A DNA stretch of 64,000 nucleotides from Melastoma dodecandrum (Eukaryota > Streptophyta > Magnoliopsida > Myrtales > Melastomataceae): positions 3,275,501-3,339,500 of the forward strand of contig JARUPY010000465.1 of NCBI GenBank assembly GCA_029817715.1, in the 5' to 3' direction. A program made the position numbers and the translations under genes. Below are positions 1-12,667 of this stretch, in pieces. Every line of letters starts with the position of its first letter. Positions within the stretch are counted from its first letter, which is position 1. The notes below the pieces were generated by a model. The model saw only the letters and a program-made list of their open reading frames with translations. It was not told the DNA's origin and made no database searches.

Positions 1-2803
<2,803 letters not shown>

Positions 2804-3085
2804 GTATCGAGGAAGGTCCTGGAGGTACCAGAAAATGGTCATCTCCTGAACCATTTCGAACTAGTGGAGTTATGCCAGTTGAGTAGTGATGGTTTCTTTC
2901 TCCCATTTTATTTCTTATTCTGTGCCTCGAGTGAGGATATTTACAAGTACCATTACTGCTTAGCAAGGCCATGGTCTAATTCGAAAAAGATGAAGGTTTC
3001 TAATTTGTGCTTGAAGGGCATTGCCGGGGATCGTCACCAAAAAATTAGTGTTTGTTGGGCTTGTAGTGGATACTATGGAACAGAA

Positions 3086-4146
3086 CTAGCATGAGCCTGG
3101 ACTCCCCGGCACCTCAAGGTCTCTCGCCGCTACAAAAGAACCCACAGAGTATGAGAGTTTAGTTGAACGACTACTGAACTCATGAGATTGTGAATGAGCA
3201 CCTGCTGATGAGGATGGAAGAACCACGATGTGCATTGCAGCATTGTTAGGTGGGAGCTGAAGCCGGAGCGGGTAGAGCTTGCCGCTCCACTGGGAACAGA
3301 CGATGATATCTTCGAGCCCAGTTTCATACTCCAGTCTCTCCACCAGCTCCTCCAGCCTGCTTCCCTTGAATGTGAAGGAGAGTCCTTCCTCCAACGTATC
3401 ATAGCGGCCATCCTCATCGACTGTCTTGTAGTATATCATCCTTCCCTCTGATCTCGCCGGCGAGCCACCAAATGACTTCTTCTACGAGGACATAAATCGA
3501 TCCTGAGAAACCTAAGGGAAGGATCCAAATCGGATGAGGTGGAAATGAATCTTACGTCGAATCTGGGTGTCCGAGGCGACCACCGTGGCGACTGGAGAGA
3601 GATTTCCAAGGACGACAAATATGACTCTCGTACTGGCGGAGGGGGTGAAGGAATTCCCATTGGATCCTGTTTGGTCTCAGCCTCCTTAGGAACCTCAACC
3701 AGAGCCTCGACAACGTCCACTTCCCAGAGGATCCAGTCGCGCGTCGCCGACCGGTGGGGTATGTCATGGGTGATGGAGTTCCTCCAAGGCGAGAGTCCAC
3801 CGTTTGCACGTAGGAAATTCCCATACCTCGTCTTGAGCCGGACCTGGAACCCGTCCCTCATGGGCTCCCACTCGAGGGACGAGTCGAGGCGGCGAGGAGC
3901 CGTCTGGAGCACCTTCTTCCCTGTCATGCCCAACAAGAAGGGCACGTTGGAAGCCGTGAGGTACTTCCCATAACAACTCTTGAGGCGGACCACGTCGACG
4001 CCGGGGACGAACTCGACCGTCCACTTGGCCTGCTTGACGGAGCCGTTACGGTCCTGGCAGACGGACTCCTCGTCGCGGTCAGCCGTGAGGTACTTGTCGT
4101 GGTGGCTCCGCAGGCGAACGCTCTTCGCCTTCAGGAAGAACTCCAT
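3086..4146 (-). CDS. DUF569 domain protein (fascin-like beta-trefoil plus C-terminal ubiquitin-like module)
   Basis: Two exons on the minus strand: 4146-3556 (197 codons) and 3445-3086, about 316 aa. The second exon is joined in phase at an AG just upstream of GRMIYYKTVDEDG. The first exon holds the DUF569 domain, starting MEFFLKAKSVRLRSHHDKYL with LKSCYGKYLTAS, LKTRYGNFLRANGG and WILWEVDVVE. This is the repeated R-x-(3-5)-KYL/FLRA pattern of actin-crosslinking/fascin-like trefoils. The second exon holds the C-terminal module (FTFKGSRLEELVERLEYETG, VVLPSSS) found in longer family members. Plant DUF569 proteins have no settled biochemical role. A paralogue lies 730 bp upstream on the same strand. 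Codons are GC-rich. The start is the ATG that matches the family N-terminus. An in-frame methionine further upstream, at 4189-4191, gives an untypical extension. Confidence 0.85.
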
Positions 4147-4699
4147 CCCGCTCTGTATTAGGATCCAATCCCCGAATCCAACCACAAACATTCAAAAAGA
4201 TTACAAACCCATCTTCCCTAGAATCACATAATCGCAAAAGAAAAATCACAAGAACAGGCAAATAAAAAATAAAATATAAATTAAAAAAAAAAATCGGGAA
4301 TGCGAGATCGAGATTTGGTGCAAGCTCATGGGATTCTCTCGTTGGGCGTTGGCGATTGCTAAAAATAGGGGAGGGGGGGGGGGAGACGCGTTCAATTGAA
4401 ATCCGAGTGGCAACAGAGATGATAAATGATCTTCGGACACCCTTTTTTTCATTTATACATACAAAAAATGGCATGCCTTTGAAGGAAGTCCCCTCCCTCC
4501 CTTACAATCCTATCCTATGTTTTGCTTCAAAGTGATAACATTCCCACAAAACCCTACCAAACCCCAGAAAATGAGATCCACCACCACCACCTTCACTCAA
4601 ACACGTCAATGCCATCACAATAATGGAGAGGTGTCGTACGTGGATGGACCAAACGCGAGCCTAAATCTAGAAATGGATCATAATATTGGGACCACGCAA

Positions 4700-4735
4700 G
4701 CACGTACACATAGACATACACATACACATACATAG
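4700..4735. repeat. CA/ACAT-rich simple repeat
   Basis: A short run of (ACACAT)-like units lies between the two DUF569 genes. The surrounding stretch 4147-4879 shows no further coding exon. It holds an 11-G run at 4373-4383 and A-rich sequence, and probably includes the 5' leader and promoter of the downstream DUF569 gene. Confidence 0.5.
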
Positions 4736-4879
4736 TACATATACCAAGCAAATTTTAGTGGGTCTGACCTTTCTCTATTTGCCCCCCAACCCACACCACA
4801 CGCCACTAAATGTCCACATTAAATGGATGTAAATATGAACCCACCCAGCCCCACTTAGAGTTTAGTTTTGGTCTCACAA

Positions 4880-5673
4880 TCATAAAATTTTATTGAAAAT
4901 CAAAACGGAAAATGGATTTGAAAGTTTGACGAGGAGGCTAACCTTTCGGTTGGATCCGTAGTTCATGTCCATGCTCAGACCCAGCCTCTCCATCTCCGAT
5001 TCCACCAGCCCGTCCCCACTCTCATCCCCCTTGTCTTCCTTGTCCTCATCATCGTCGTCCTCCTCCGAGAACCAGCTCGACGACGAATTCGACAGGTTCC
5101 CGTGTAAGGATATCAAGTCCAGGATGTCCACCGCGTCCACCCTCCACAGAACCCACTCCCGTGTCGACGACCTGTGCGTCACGTCGTGCGTGACCGAGTT
5201 CTTCCATGGCGGGATCCCCCCGTTCCCCCTGAGGAACGTCCCCGTCCTCACGTATCTCAGCTTCACGTGCTCCCCTTCCTTCCTCGGCTCCCACTCCACT
5301 GTCTTTTCGTTCCTCGCGGTCGACTTTGCCAGTGCCACCTATCGGGCAACATAAAAAGGAAGGGAAAAAAAAATTGAAATCTCCTGGTTCGACGGGGCGC
5401 TCGAGAGTTGAGATCACAGGTATCGTGACCGACCTTTTTCCCGGAGATGCTGAAGAGGTACGGGTCATCGGTGGCGGAGAGGTACCTCCCGGAGCAACTC
5501 CTGAGGCGGAGGAGGTGGGGCTTACCGGGGACGGGCTCGATGGCCCAGCAGGCTTGGCGTACGGAGCCGTTGGAGGTCTGGCGAACGATGGCCTCGTCCT
5601 CGTCTGCAACGAGGTACTTCCCGTGGGCGGCGTTCCTCAGCCTGACGGTTCTGGAGGAGTTGAAGAACTCCAT
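4880..5673 (-). CDS. DUF569 domain protein, tandem paralogue lacking the C-terminal module
   Basis: Exon 1 is 5673-5434 (80 codons, MEFFNSSRTVRLRNAAHGKY ... SGKK). Exon 2 starts at 5338 (VALAKSTARNEKTVEWEP) and stays open to a TGA at 4880-4882, giving about 232 aa. The single DUF569 trefoil aligns with the neighbour at 3086-4146: LRNAAHGKYL, LRSCSGRYLSA, LRYVRTGTFLRGNGG and WVLWRVDAVDIL. After the domain comes an acidic tail (SEEDDDDEDKEDKGDE). No exon like the neighbour's C-terminal GRMIYY module is visible before 4146. A possible donor (AAG|GTTAGC, about 4940) could splice out the last 20 or so codons, so the C-terminus is uncertain. The intron after GKK is absent from the neighbour. The two genes probably arose by tandem duplication followed by loss of the C-terminal module or gain of it. 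Confidence 0.8.
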
Positions 5674-5948
5674 TACTTTTTCTGCCTTTTTCTCTTCTTT
5701 GCTTTGCGCCCACCAGGAAGAGAAGGGAATTGTGTGCGTGGGTGCTTCCAGTCACCCAACGAATGGTCCAAAACAGACATCAAACTCATTGTCCAAACAC
5801 TTCTTATAGTACACGCTGATCATCATCATCAGATGGAAAAGGAATAAAATCTTAATAAAACAAACAAATTGTCATAATCTTTTCACTAAAATAATAAAAA
5901 GGGATCTCATACCTCATAATCAGATTTCACTCGTTCATATCACAAATT

Positions 5949-5971
5949 TATTATTATTATTATTATTATTA
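5949..5971. repeat. (TTA)n microsatellite
   Basis: About seven TTA/ATT units lie upstream of the second DUF569 gene. The wider stretch 5674-6350 shows no convincing gene. Confidence 0.6.
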
Positions 5972-6349
5972 AAATAGAAATAGTCAGGGCGGTTCGCCCG
6001 TCGTACGCGTTGGCAACTCTTGTCTTAAAAATTCCATCTAAATATATGGGACTTGTGGTCAGGATACATAATACATTACATGCTCAATTGACATGAGTTG
6101 ATCTTTTCTTAGGAAAGGGGTTTCGATTCAGTTGGATTGATGGTGGTGGTGGGCATTCCATAAATGTTAAATTGACTTTGAAATAGAAGAAAAGGAGTAA
6201 ACTCGAATGGAAACGTGACAGAGTTGCGTCATCCAGCTTTGACCACCACACTTCCGACTTCCTTCCCATTCCATTCATTCCTTTCTTTATGCGATGCGAA
6301 ACACCATCAGATATCATGCATACAAACGCGTCGTCAAATTGTCAAGTAT

Positions 6350-7560
6350 TTGGACTCAATCCTCTCTCGTTTCTCTAGAAGCATCCTCCCCTCAAGCACA
6401 CGCCCGCCGCCACCGGCCGCAGCTCCTTCCCGGGTCGCTCCCCAGCTTCTCGAACAACTCCCTCTTCCACCGTCCCCAAATCCTTCCTCGCCTCCGTACA
6501 GGCTCAGCATCTGGATATGCACCTCGTTCACGAAAGCACACCACCCCACCTCGTCCATCTCCCTGTACGAGTTGTCCGCCTTCTCAAAACTGCCTAACTT
6601 CCCATACGCGTTCAACACGAGCGCCGTGACGCCCAAGTCTGGGATGAACCCCGCCCCCTTCATCTTCTCGAGCACCTCGATCATGCACACGAAGGTCACC
6701 ATGTCTTTTATCATGCCCGCGTCGAAGGCCTGTCCGAACACCCATGTCACCTCCTCTAATCTTCCGGCCCTGGCCAGGATCGTCACGTCTGTCTCCCTCA
6801 GGGTATTTCCATTGTTTGGATGCCTCAATTCATGAAGCAATCTCTTTGCATGAGCAACTAGACCCGCCCTCTCGTAGGCCCCGATCATAGTCTGATAAAG
6901 GACCTGGTCAATCTCGACCACCGAGCTCCTCTGGTTCCGAAACAGGATTGCCGCTCGATCCAGCTTCCCTGCCTTTCCCAAAATATCAATTATCGTTGAG
7001 TAAGACATGGCACTGGGCTCGATCCCCCCGATTTTGCATTCCTGAATCAAGTTTGTCGCCTTGTCATGCTCGAGAGACTTGCTGCAAATCTTTACCATGG
7101 TGTTGTAAGTAACGACATTTTACTTGATGTCCTTCTTCTGCATAAGCCTAACAGACGAAGGGCTTCACCAAATAGCTTAGCCTCGCCATAAACGCCCAAG
7201 GGAGTGTTACAACTAACCATGTTTGGCTCAATCCCCATTTTCCTCATACTCCAAAACAACCTGTCCATTTCCTTCACCATGTCGAGCTGAAGTAAAAAAT
7301 CGATCATGATATTACACATCATGAGATCGAGCGGGCATCGAGCATCCTTCATCTCTGAGGACATGGACAGCAGCCTGAGAAAAGCTTAGCCTTTCCGAAC
7401 GCATTGATCATGCTGTTAAACATCACAAGATCAGGCATAATTCCCTCGCTCTGCAGCCTCGACAAGACCGAAATAGCCTCAGAATACTCCTTCAACTTCC
7501 TAGATAACTCTATCAAGTTGCCGTAATCGTATTAAGCACCGAGTAAGCATCCATATTTGG
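6350..7560 (-). pseudogene. Pentatricopeptide-repeat (EMB3140-like) pseudogene, 5' truncated with frameshifts
   Basis: Read on the minus strand, the segments match successive repeats of a chloroplast-type P-class PPR protein. From memory of family motifs the best match is Arabidopsis EMB3140/At5g39980. About 7560-7390 gives NLIELSRKLKEYSEAISVL ... MPDLVMFNSMINAFGKAKLF. 7364-7140 gives CNIMIDFLLQLDMVKEMDRLFW ... GEALRLLGL. 7098-6350 gives MVKICSKSLEHDKATNLIQE, then SYSTIIDILGKAGKLDRAA, QVLYQTMIGAYERAGLVAHA and ALVLNAYGKLGSFEKAD. These pieces lie in different frames. The 3' end also shifts frame after HIQMLSLYGG. The first half of a normal protein is missing and no introns interrupt the match. 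The likely origin is a partial, possibly retro-copied, fragment of a functional gene elsewhere. Confidence 0.8.
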
Positions 7561-9403
7561 GCCTACTTATTTCCCGACTTTTGCTTCGCAATTGATATCG
7601 CATTAGTTTATTGGGCCTATCTATTTGGGCCTGATTGTCGGTCCATGGGCTTCGATGCAAAAGCCTTGCCAGTCCCAGTTGTGGATAAACAGGAAACGTG
7701 TGTTTATTATTATTATTATTATTATTTTAATTTGGCAGGTAGGTAGATGTCCCTATTTTCTTAATTGGGTGGTTTGTTGAATTGGGATTAGGCCCAAAAA
7801 AAAAAAACAGATGAACAACCAAAAATGAATAGTTGGGGGGGGGGGGGGGTATTAAATGTCCATGTAGATGTAGTTGTAGTTGTAGCTGTAGCTAAGGGAA
7901 CGACCAAATAAAATCCCACAAACCCACTCCCTAACACTGTTTATTAAAACATAAAGGAAGACCTCATTGCATTTCTTTTATAACTCAAAGGTATACCGAT
8001 TAAATTGTCTCTCTTTGGGAAATAAGGCATCCCCTAAAATGGGGACTTTACATGGGACAATGTTGGTAATTGCGCGAGCCTAAACACAAGTCAACGTAAG
8101 AATAAAAATGGGATGATGGTTAATTAATATAATTAATTCCTATTTGACCTATAAAATTGGTGGGGATGATGGGTGGGTTTGAGCAATAAATTTTAGTGTT
8201 TGTTTTTCTTTTGACTCGGCCAAAATGAAGATCAAGATGTTATGTTACGACACGACCCATTATTCCTATACCGACGGTAGCCTTGGGGGGTGGGGAGAAT
8301 TTAATGGTCTGATGATGCAAAAGGATTTGTCCCTATCACAGACCCCGGAGTTGACAAATTCAAGGAAGCATCCCTCAACAACATTAATGTAAAAATAAAG
8401 TCGTGGTTTATTGGCGTGTCTTTTGTAACATTTTTGGGGAATTAACTTTTGTAAGTCGAAGTAATGGAAAATTTTCTCTGAGGCACATACTTATTCATAT
8501 TGTTACGCCTGTTTTAAAGGGTGGAATGGGATACGAACCCAAATCAACCCTCAAATTCTACCCGTCCCCAAAAAAATCATGATATCAGTGCAGTTTATTG
8601 TTTTAGAGGTTTGTACCGGCTAGTTGAAAAAAGAATTATAAAATACGATTCGGTTTCTAAAATTTACTGGAACCCTTAAATCTTCGTTTTGAACCGCGAC
8701 TTTGATTTTACGTGTAACCCGTGGTTTGAAATGACCACTTAAATTAAAATTATTCCAAATAGCAATTTTACGTGACTTACGAATTTTTTAGACTAATAGC
8801 GTCTTTCGATAAAACACCAAAAAATACCAAGTCGCTGTAAAGCAAGTTTATCAATTTTAATGGAATTCGGGCTTTTAATTAGTGACTTTTTCGTAAATTT
8901 AAAGTCGCGAATTGAAACGAGTGTTAAGACTTTAGGTAATTTTAAAACGAAAAAACCCAAATCTCAGTTCATCCATTCTTATTCAAATGCAAAAAACATC
9001 ACATGAATAATCCCATGTAAGTTTCGTTTTTGTGACCTCAAGAATACGACATTGACACACAGGTATTATTATTAAATCACAAAACCCCCCCAAGAAAGCA
9101 GCTAACAACAACAGAATCACTCTTCTTTCTTCTTCTCTTTTACAAGGCACTCTTTCCATCTCCCACCTAAACCTACAACCACAACAGCAGCAACAATAAA
9201 ATCCTCCTCCATCTCCCTTCCCTTCCCAGCATAAAAAAATCCAATCTTTCCGATCACCCGATTCGTTCCTCCCCAAATCTCGCCATACCCAAATCCTGTC
9301 AGACTCGTCCGCTCAAAACCCAGTTCGGTATCCCCGACCCATGTCCGAGATCTAGAACAAATAAGCTTTGCACCCCACCCCCGTCGTCGTTACACAGCAG
9401 ACA
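7561..9403. other. Intergenic region without a recognisable gene
   Basis: It holds TTA repeats near 7705-7726, a 15-G run at 7835-7849, AT-rich unique sequence and the inverted-repeat sequence at about 8640-8955. The last few hundred bases (A/C-rich, then TCCTCC-rich, about 9060-9400) probably form the promoter and 5' leader of the GT14 gene. I see no supported coding exon. Confidence 0.5.
8640..8955. repeat. Degenerate inverted-repeat element with CGCGACTTT motifs
   Basis: The left arm contains TTTCTAAAATTTAC and GAACCGCGACTTTGATTTTACG. The reverse complement of the right arm contains GTTTTAAAATTACC and AATTCGCGACTTTAAATTTACG, so the two arms are imperfect inverted copies around an AT-rich centre. 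Similar motifs recur at about 60555-60935. It is probably an old foldback, MITE-like element; no target duplication was identified. Confidence 0.5.
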
Positions 9404-12400
9404 ATGAAGAGACTCAAGTCTTATTACATGAACATACGGCAGCACCACTCGCCTCAGTCGGCGTCCACGCTGGAGCGCCGGTGGATTTTCCCCCTCGCCA
9501 TCGGCTCCATCGTCTCCCTCTTCCTCCTCTTCCTGACCACCCTTACCTCCCCCGACGGAGCCCCCTTACTCCCTTTCCACCGCTCTTCCCTCTCTCGCAG
9601 CTCGATCTTCGTCGAGTCGAAGCTGCGGCCGCTCCCCGTCTCTTCCCTACCCCCGCCACCCCGGTTTGCGTACCTCGTTTCGGGCTCCGCCGGGGATGGG
9701 GCCATGCTTAGGCGGACGCTCTGCGCGCTGTACCATCCAAGGAACCAGTACGTCGTCCACTTGGACCTTGAGTCCCCGCTGGAGGAGCGGTTGGATCTGC
9801 AACGGTTCGTCGAGGGTCACCCGACCTTTCGGAGGTTTGGGAACGTTAGGATGATCACCAAGGCTAATCTTATTACTTATAGAGGACCGACCATGGTGGC
9901 GAACACGCTGCATGCCGCTGCAATCTTATTGAGGGAAGGCGGGGAATGGGATTGGTTCATCAACTTGAGCGCGTCCGATTACCCTCTCGTCACTCAGGAT
10001 GGTGAGCGAGTTCCTCTGTCCTTTGTTCGTTGGATTCATTCGTTACTCGGCTGAGTCCTTGGGAATATCGACTGTTAGATTGAGAGCATAATAGCTGCCA
10101 TTTGGGTTCGGGATTTTTGTCCCTGGTGGAGGACCTGTCGGTAGAATAGAATCTTGGTTGCTTCGGATGTGGGTTTGCTTTTAATAGTAGCTTTTCCCCT
10201 GGTTTTGATTGTTTTTGGAGGGGCGAGATCATGACCTGATCCTTATGGATGTTTTCTGTGATGATCAGATCTGCTGCATACGTTTTCTTACCTGCCCAGA
10301 GATCTCAACTTCATTGATCACACAAGCAACATTGGCTGGAAGGAGTAAGTGGCTTCTTTTTTTTTTTATCTTGTCAGGAGTTTCGTGGAATTGCTAATGG
10401 GGTAAATGCAGGTTTCAGAGGGCGAAGCCTGTTATTATAGATCCCGGGTTGTACATGGCGAAGAAGGCCGATGTATTTTGGGTGACACAGAGGAGAAGTG
10501 TGCCAACAGCCTTTAAGCTCTTCACAGGTGTATTATCTGCTCAATATAGCTGTAGACATGTTGTTCTCGCTAGTTACACATCTTTGGTCTTACTTTCTGC
10601 GCGCGCTCGTGTGAGGTGTTACATTTTTATGTCCGCTTTTTTCCAGATAAATTTAAAATATTTCTGGCAGAAGCTGTCTCTAGTTGTTAATTGACATGGT
10701 TAGGATACTGAAATTTGCTTGATTTAATCTATTTATGGGAAGGGTCACAGCCTTGAACATGCCAAGGGATCTCCCATGCTGTTTTTCGAAGTGGAGAGTG
10801 GATATATACATTCGTCATGGTAATCAGACCTAGTAGGTTGTTGAAATTACTGTTTGGAAACTTGATGGGCTAAGACTACCTATCTTTCCGAGTCTGCAGA
10901 GGAATCATGGGACCATCTAGAATTGATCTATCTGTTTTTTCTCTATTAGATCAGCATTGTCAAAGGCGCTCGTCCGAAGCGCCCTAGGCGCCTAGGCGAT
11001 GCGGGGCGAGGGCAATGCGCCCTAACCGGCCCCGAGCGAGCGCCATTAACAAGGCGTACCCGGGGCGAGCGCCTTGGCTGAAGGCGCTGGGTGCTTTTAA
11101 GGTGCCACAGGTGCCCTTAAAACAAAAATCCCCATCTGCCCTTGATTTTCCAATTTACCTGACCCAGTCGCCTCTACCTCCTACTCCCGATCTCAGTCCC
11201 CCTGCATCACCATCCCCCTGCGTCCTACTCCCGATCTAGCGAGATGCCTCCTACCTCCTTTCTTGGGTCAGTGGGAGTGCTTCTTTGGCCGATGCTGCCT
11301 TTGAATTTTCCCTGATCATAAGTGGGGTGGATTTGAAGACAATTCTTTGATTACATTTTTTCCTTTTGATCTTTGGGTGAATTAGGCAAATTGTAAGTTA
11401 AGGTTATTTGGGTGTTCACAATTCTCCTGTGGGAAAATTAAGAAATTTCTTCCCCGGTGTGCCTTGCGGAGGCGTGGTTCTGGGTGTGGTTCACATTCGA
11501 GCTCCAAGTTTTTGATGTTTTGCCTGACCGAAGTGAGAACTTGTGCTTTTATTGTTAGTTTTTTGCTAGCTGATTTGACGAACTGATGTTTTTGCTAATG
11601 GATTTGAGGATTATGATGATTTTATTTTGTCATTTTGTTGGATTATGAATGCTATTATCTTGAGGCTTTGTCAAATTGGATTTGAAAGTATAGTGGTTTG
11701 TACAAGAGTGCCTTAAAACAATAAGGCGAGCGCCTCACCTAGCACCTCACGCCTCAGGCGATCGGAGGCGTTGGCGCCTTAAGGGCGCCGTAGTGCCTTA
11801 ACAACACTGTAGTAGATGAAGATATATTGTCACATTGGTTCAAGTATTATTTCGGATGTATATAGGCATCCTAGAATTATGACTCAGAATTTAATTGTAA
11901 TAGACTCGCCCATTCATGTGAGCTTATCCTCTATGTGGTGACTTTGAAATCCATTAGTTGTTATGAAAAAGACATTATGTAATCTATTAGTACACCTTTT
12001 TTTTCTTTTTCCTTTTTCTTGGTTTACCAACTAATGATTATGTAGTGGTAGTGTTTATATAGTTGAGAAGCAACAATGTATATGTTCGGGAATGTGTGAT
12101 TGCATCTATTTTCCTCCATTCTGTTAATTTACCACTCTGTTTTCTGTTTCAGGCTCTGCTTGGATGGCATTGACGCGGCCTTTCATAGACTACTGCATAT
12201 GGGGATGGGACAACCTTCCTCGAACTGTTCTCATGTACTATGCTAACTTCATTTCCTCGCCGGAAGGCTACTTCCACACCGTGGTTTGCAATGCAGAGGA
12301 GTTTCGTAACACTACGGTGAACAGCGACCTCCACTTCATATCTTGGGACAATCCTCCTAAACAGCATCCCCACTACCTCACCCTCACTGATATGCAGAAG

Positions 12401-12667
12401 ATGATCAACAGCAATGCTCCATTCGCTCGAAAATTCCCGAGGGAAGATCCGGTCCTTGATAAGATTGATTATGATCTATTGCTCCGGGGACCAAATATGC
12501 TTGTCCCTGGCGGGTGGTGTATCGGAAGCCGGGAAAACGGTAGCGACCCGTGCTCTGAAATAGGGGACCTCACGGTGCTCCATCCTGGCAATGGTGCTAA
12601 AAGATTAGAGCGTTTGATCGGTTCTCTGCTGTCGAATGAGAACTTCCGTCCAAAGCAGTGCAAGTAG
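9404..12667 (+). CDS. GLCAT14: GT14 beta-glucuronosyltransferase (GlcAT14-like), Golgi
   Basis: Exons 9404-10001, 10269-10344, 10412-10527 and 12153-12667 (TAG), 434 aa. Family members are type II Golgi membrane enzymes that add glucuronic acid to the beta-galactans of arabinogalactan proteins. Seen here: a short cytosolic tail; a membrane anchor near residues 27-46 (IFPLAIGSIVSLFLLFLTTL); then the GT14 core with RFAYLVSGSAGDG, LRRTLCALYHPRNQYVVHLD, WDWFINLSASDYPLVTQDDL, FIDHTSNIGWK and SAWMALTRPFIDYCIWGWDN; then FPREDPVLDKID and a C-terminal CxIGS/LHPGNGAKRL region. Length and exon phases fit the family. The start is the ATG before KRLKSYYMNI; there is no earlier ATG in frame. The long third intron (1.6 kb) carries a hAT element. 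The exact GlcAT14 subclass cannot be set by eye. Confidence 0.93.
10952..11809. mobile_element. Non-autonomous hAT-type element in GT14 intron 3
   Basis: This is an 858-bp insertion. Its ends read CAGCATTGTCAAAGGCGC (left) and, reverse-complemented, CAGTGTTGTTAAGGCACT (right). Flanking 8-bp direct repeats are TATTAGAT (10944-10951) and TAGTAGAT (11810-11817), matching at 7 of 8. GC-rich GGCGCC/GCGCCTTAGG subrepeats fill both arms (10970-11110 and 11720-11800), while the centre is AT-rich. No transposase is encoded. Termini and 8-bp duplication fit the hAT superfamily. Confidence 0.78.

Noticed and set aside
5049..5609. 186-codon open frame overlapping the second DUF569 gene in another frame
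   Set aside because: It shadows the GC-rich DUF569 exons, runs through the intron and has no domain.
9454..9913. Long open frames antisense to the GT14 first exon
   Set aside because: They are shadows of a GC-rich coding exon. The GT14 frame has clear domain identity.
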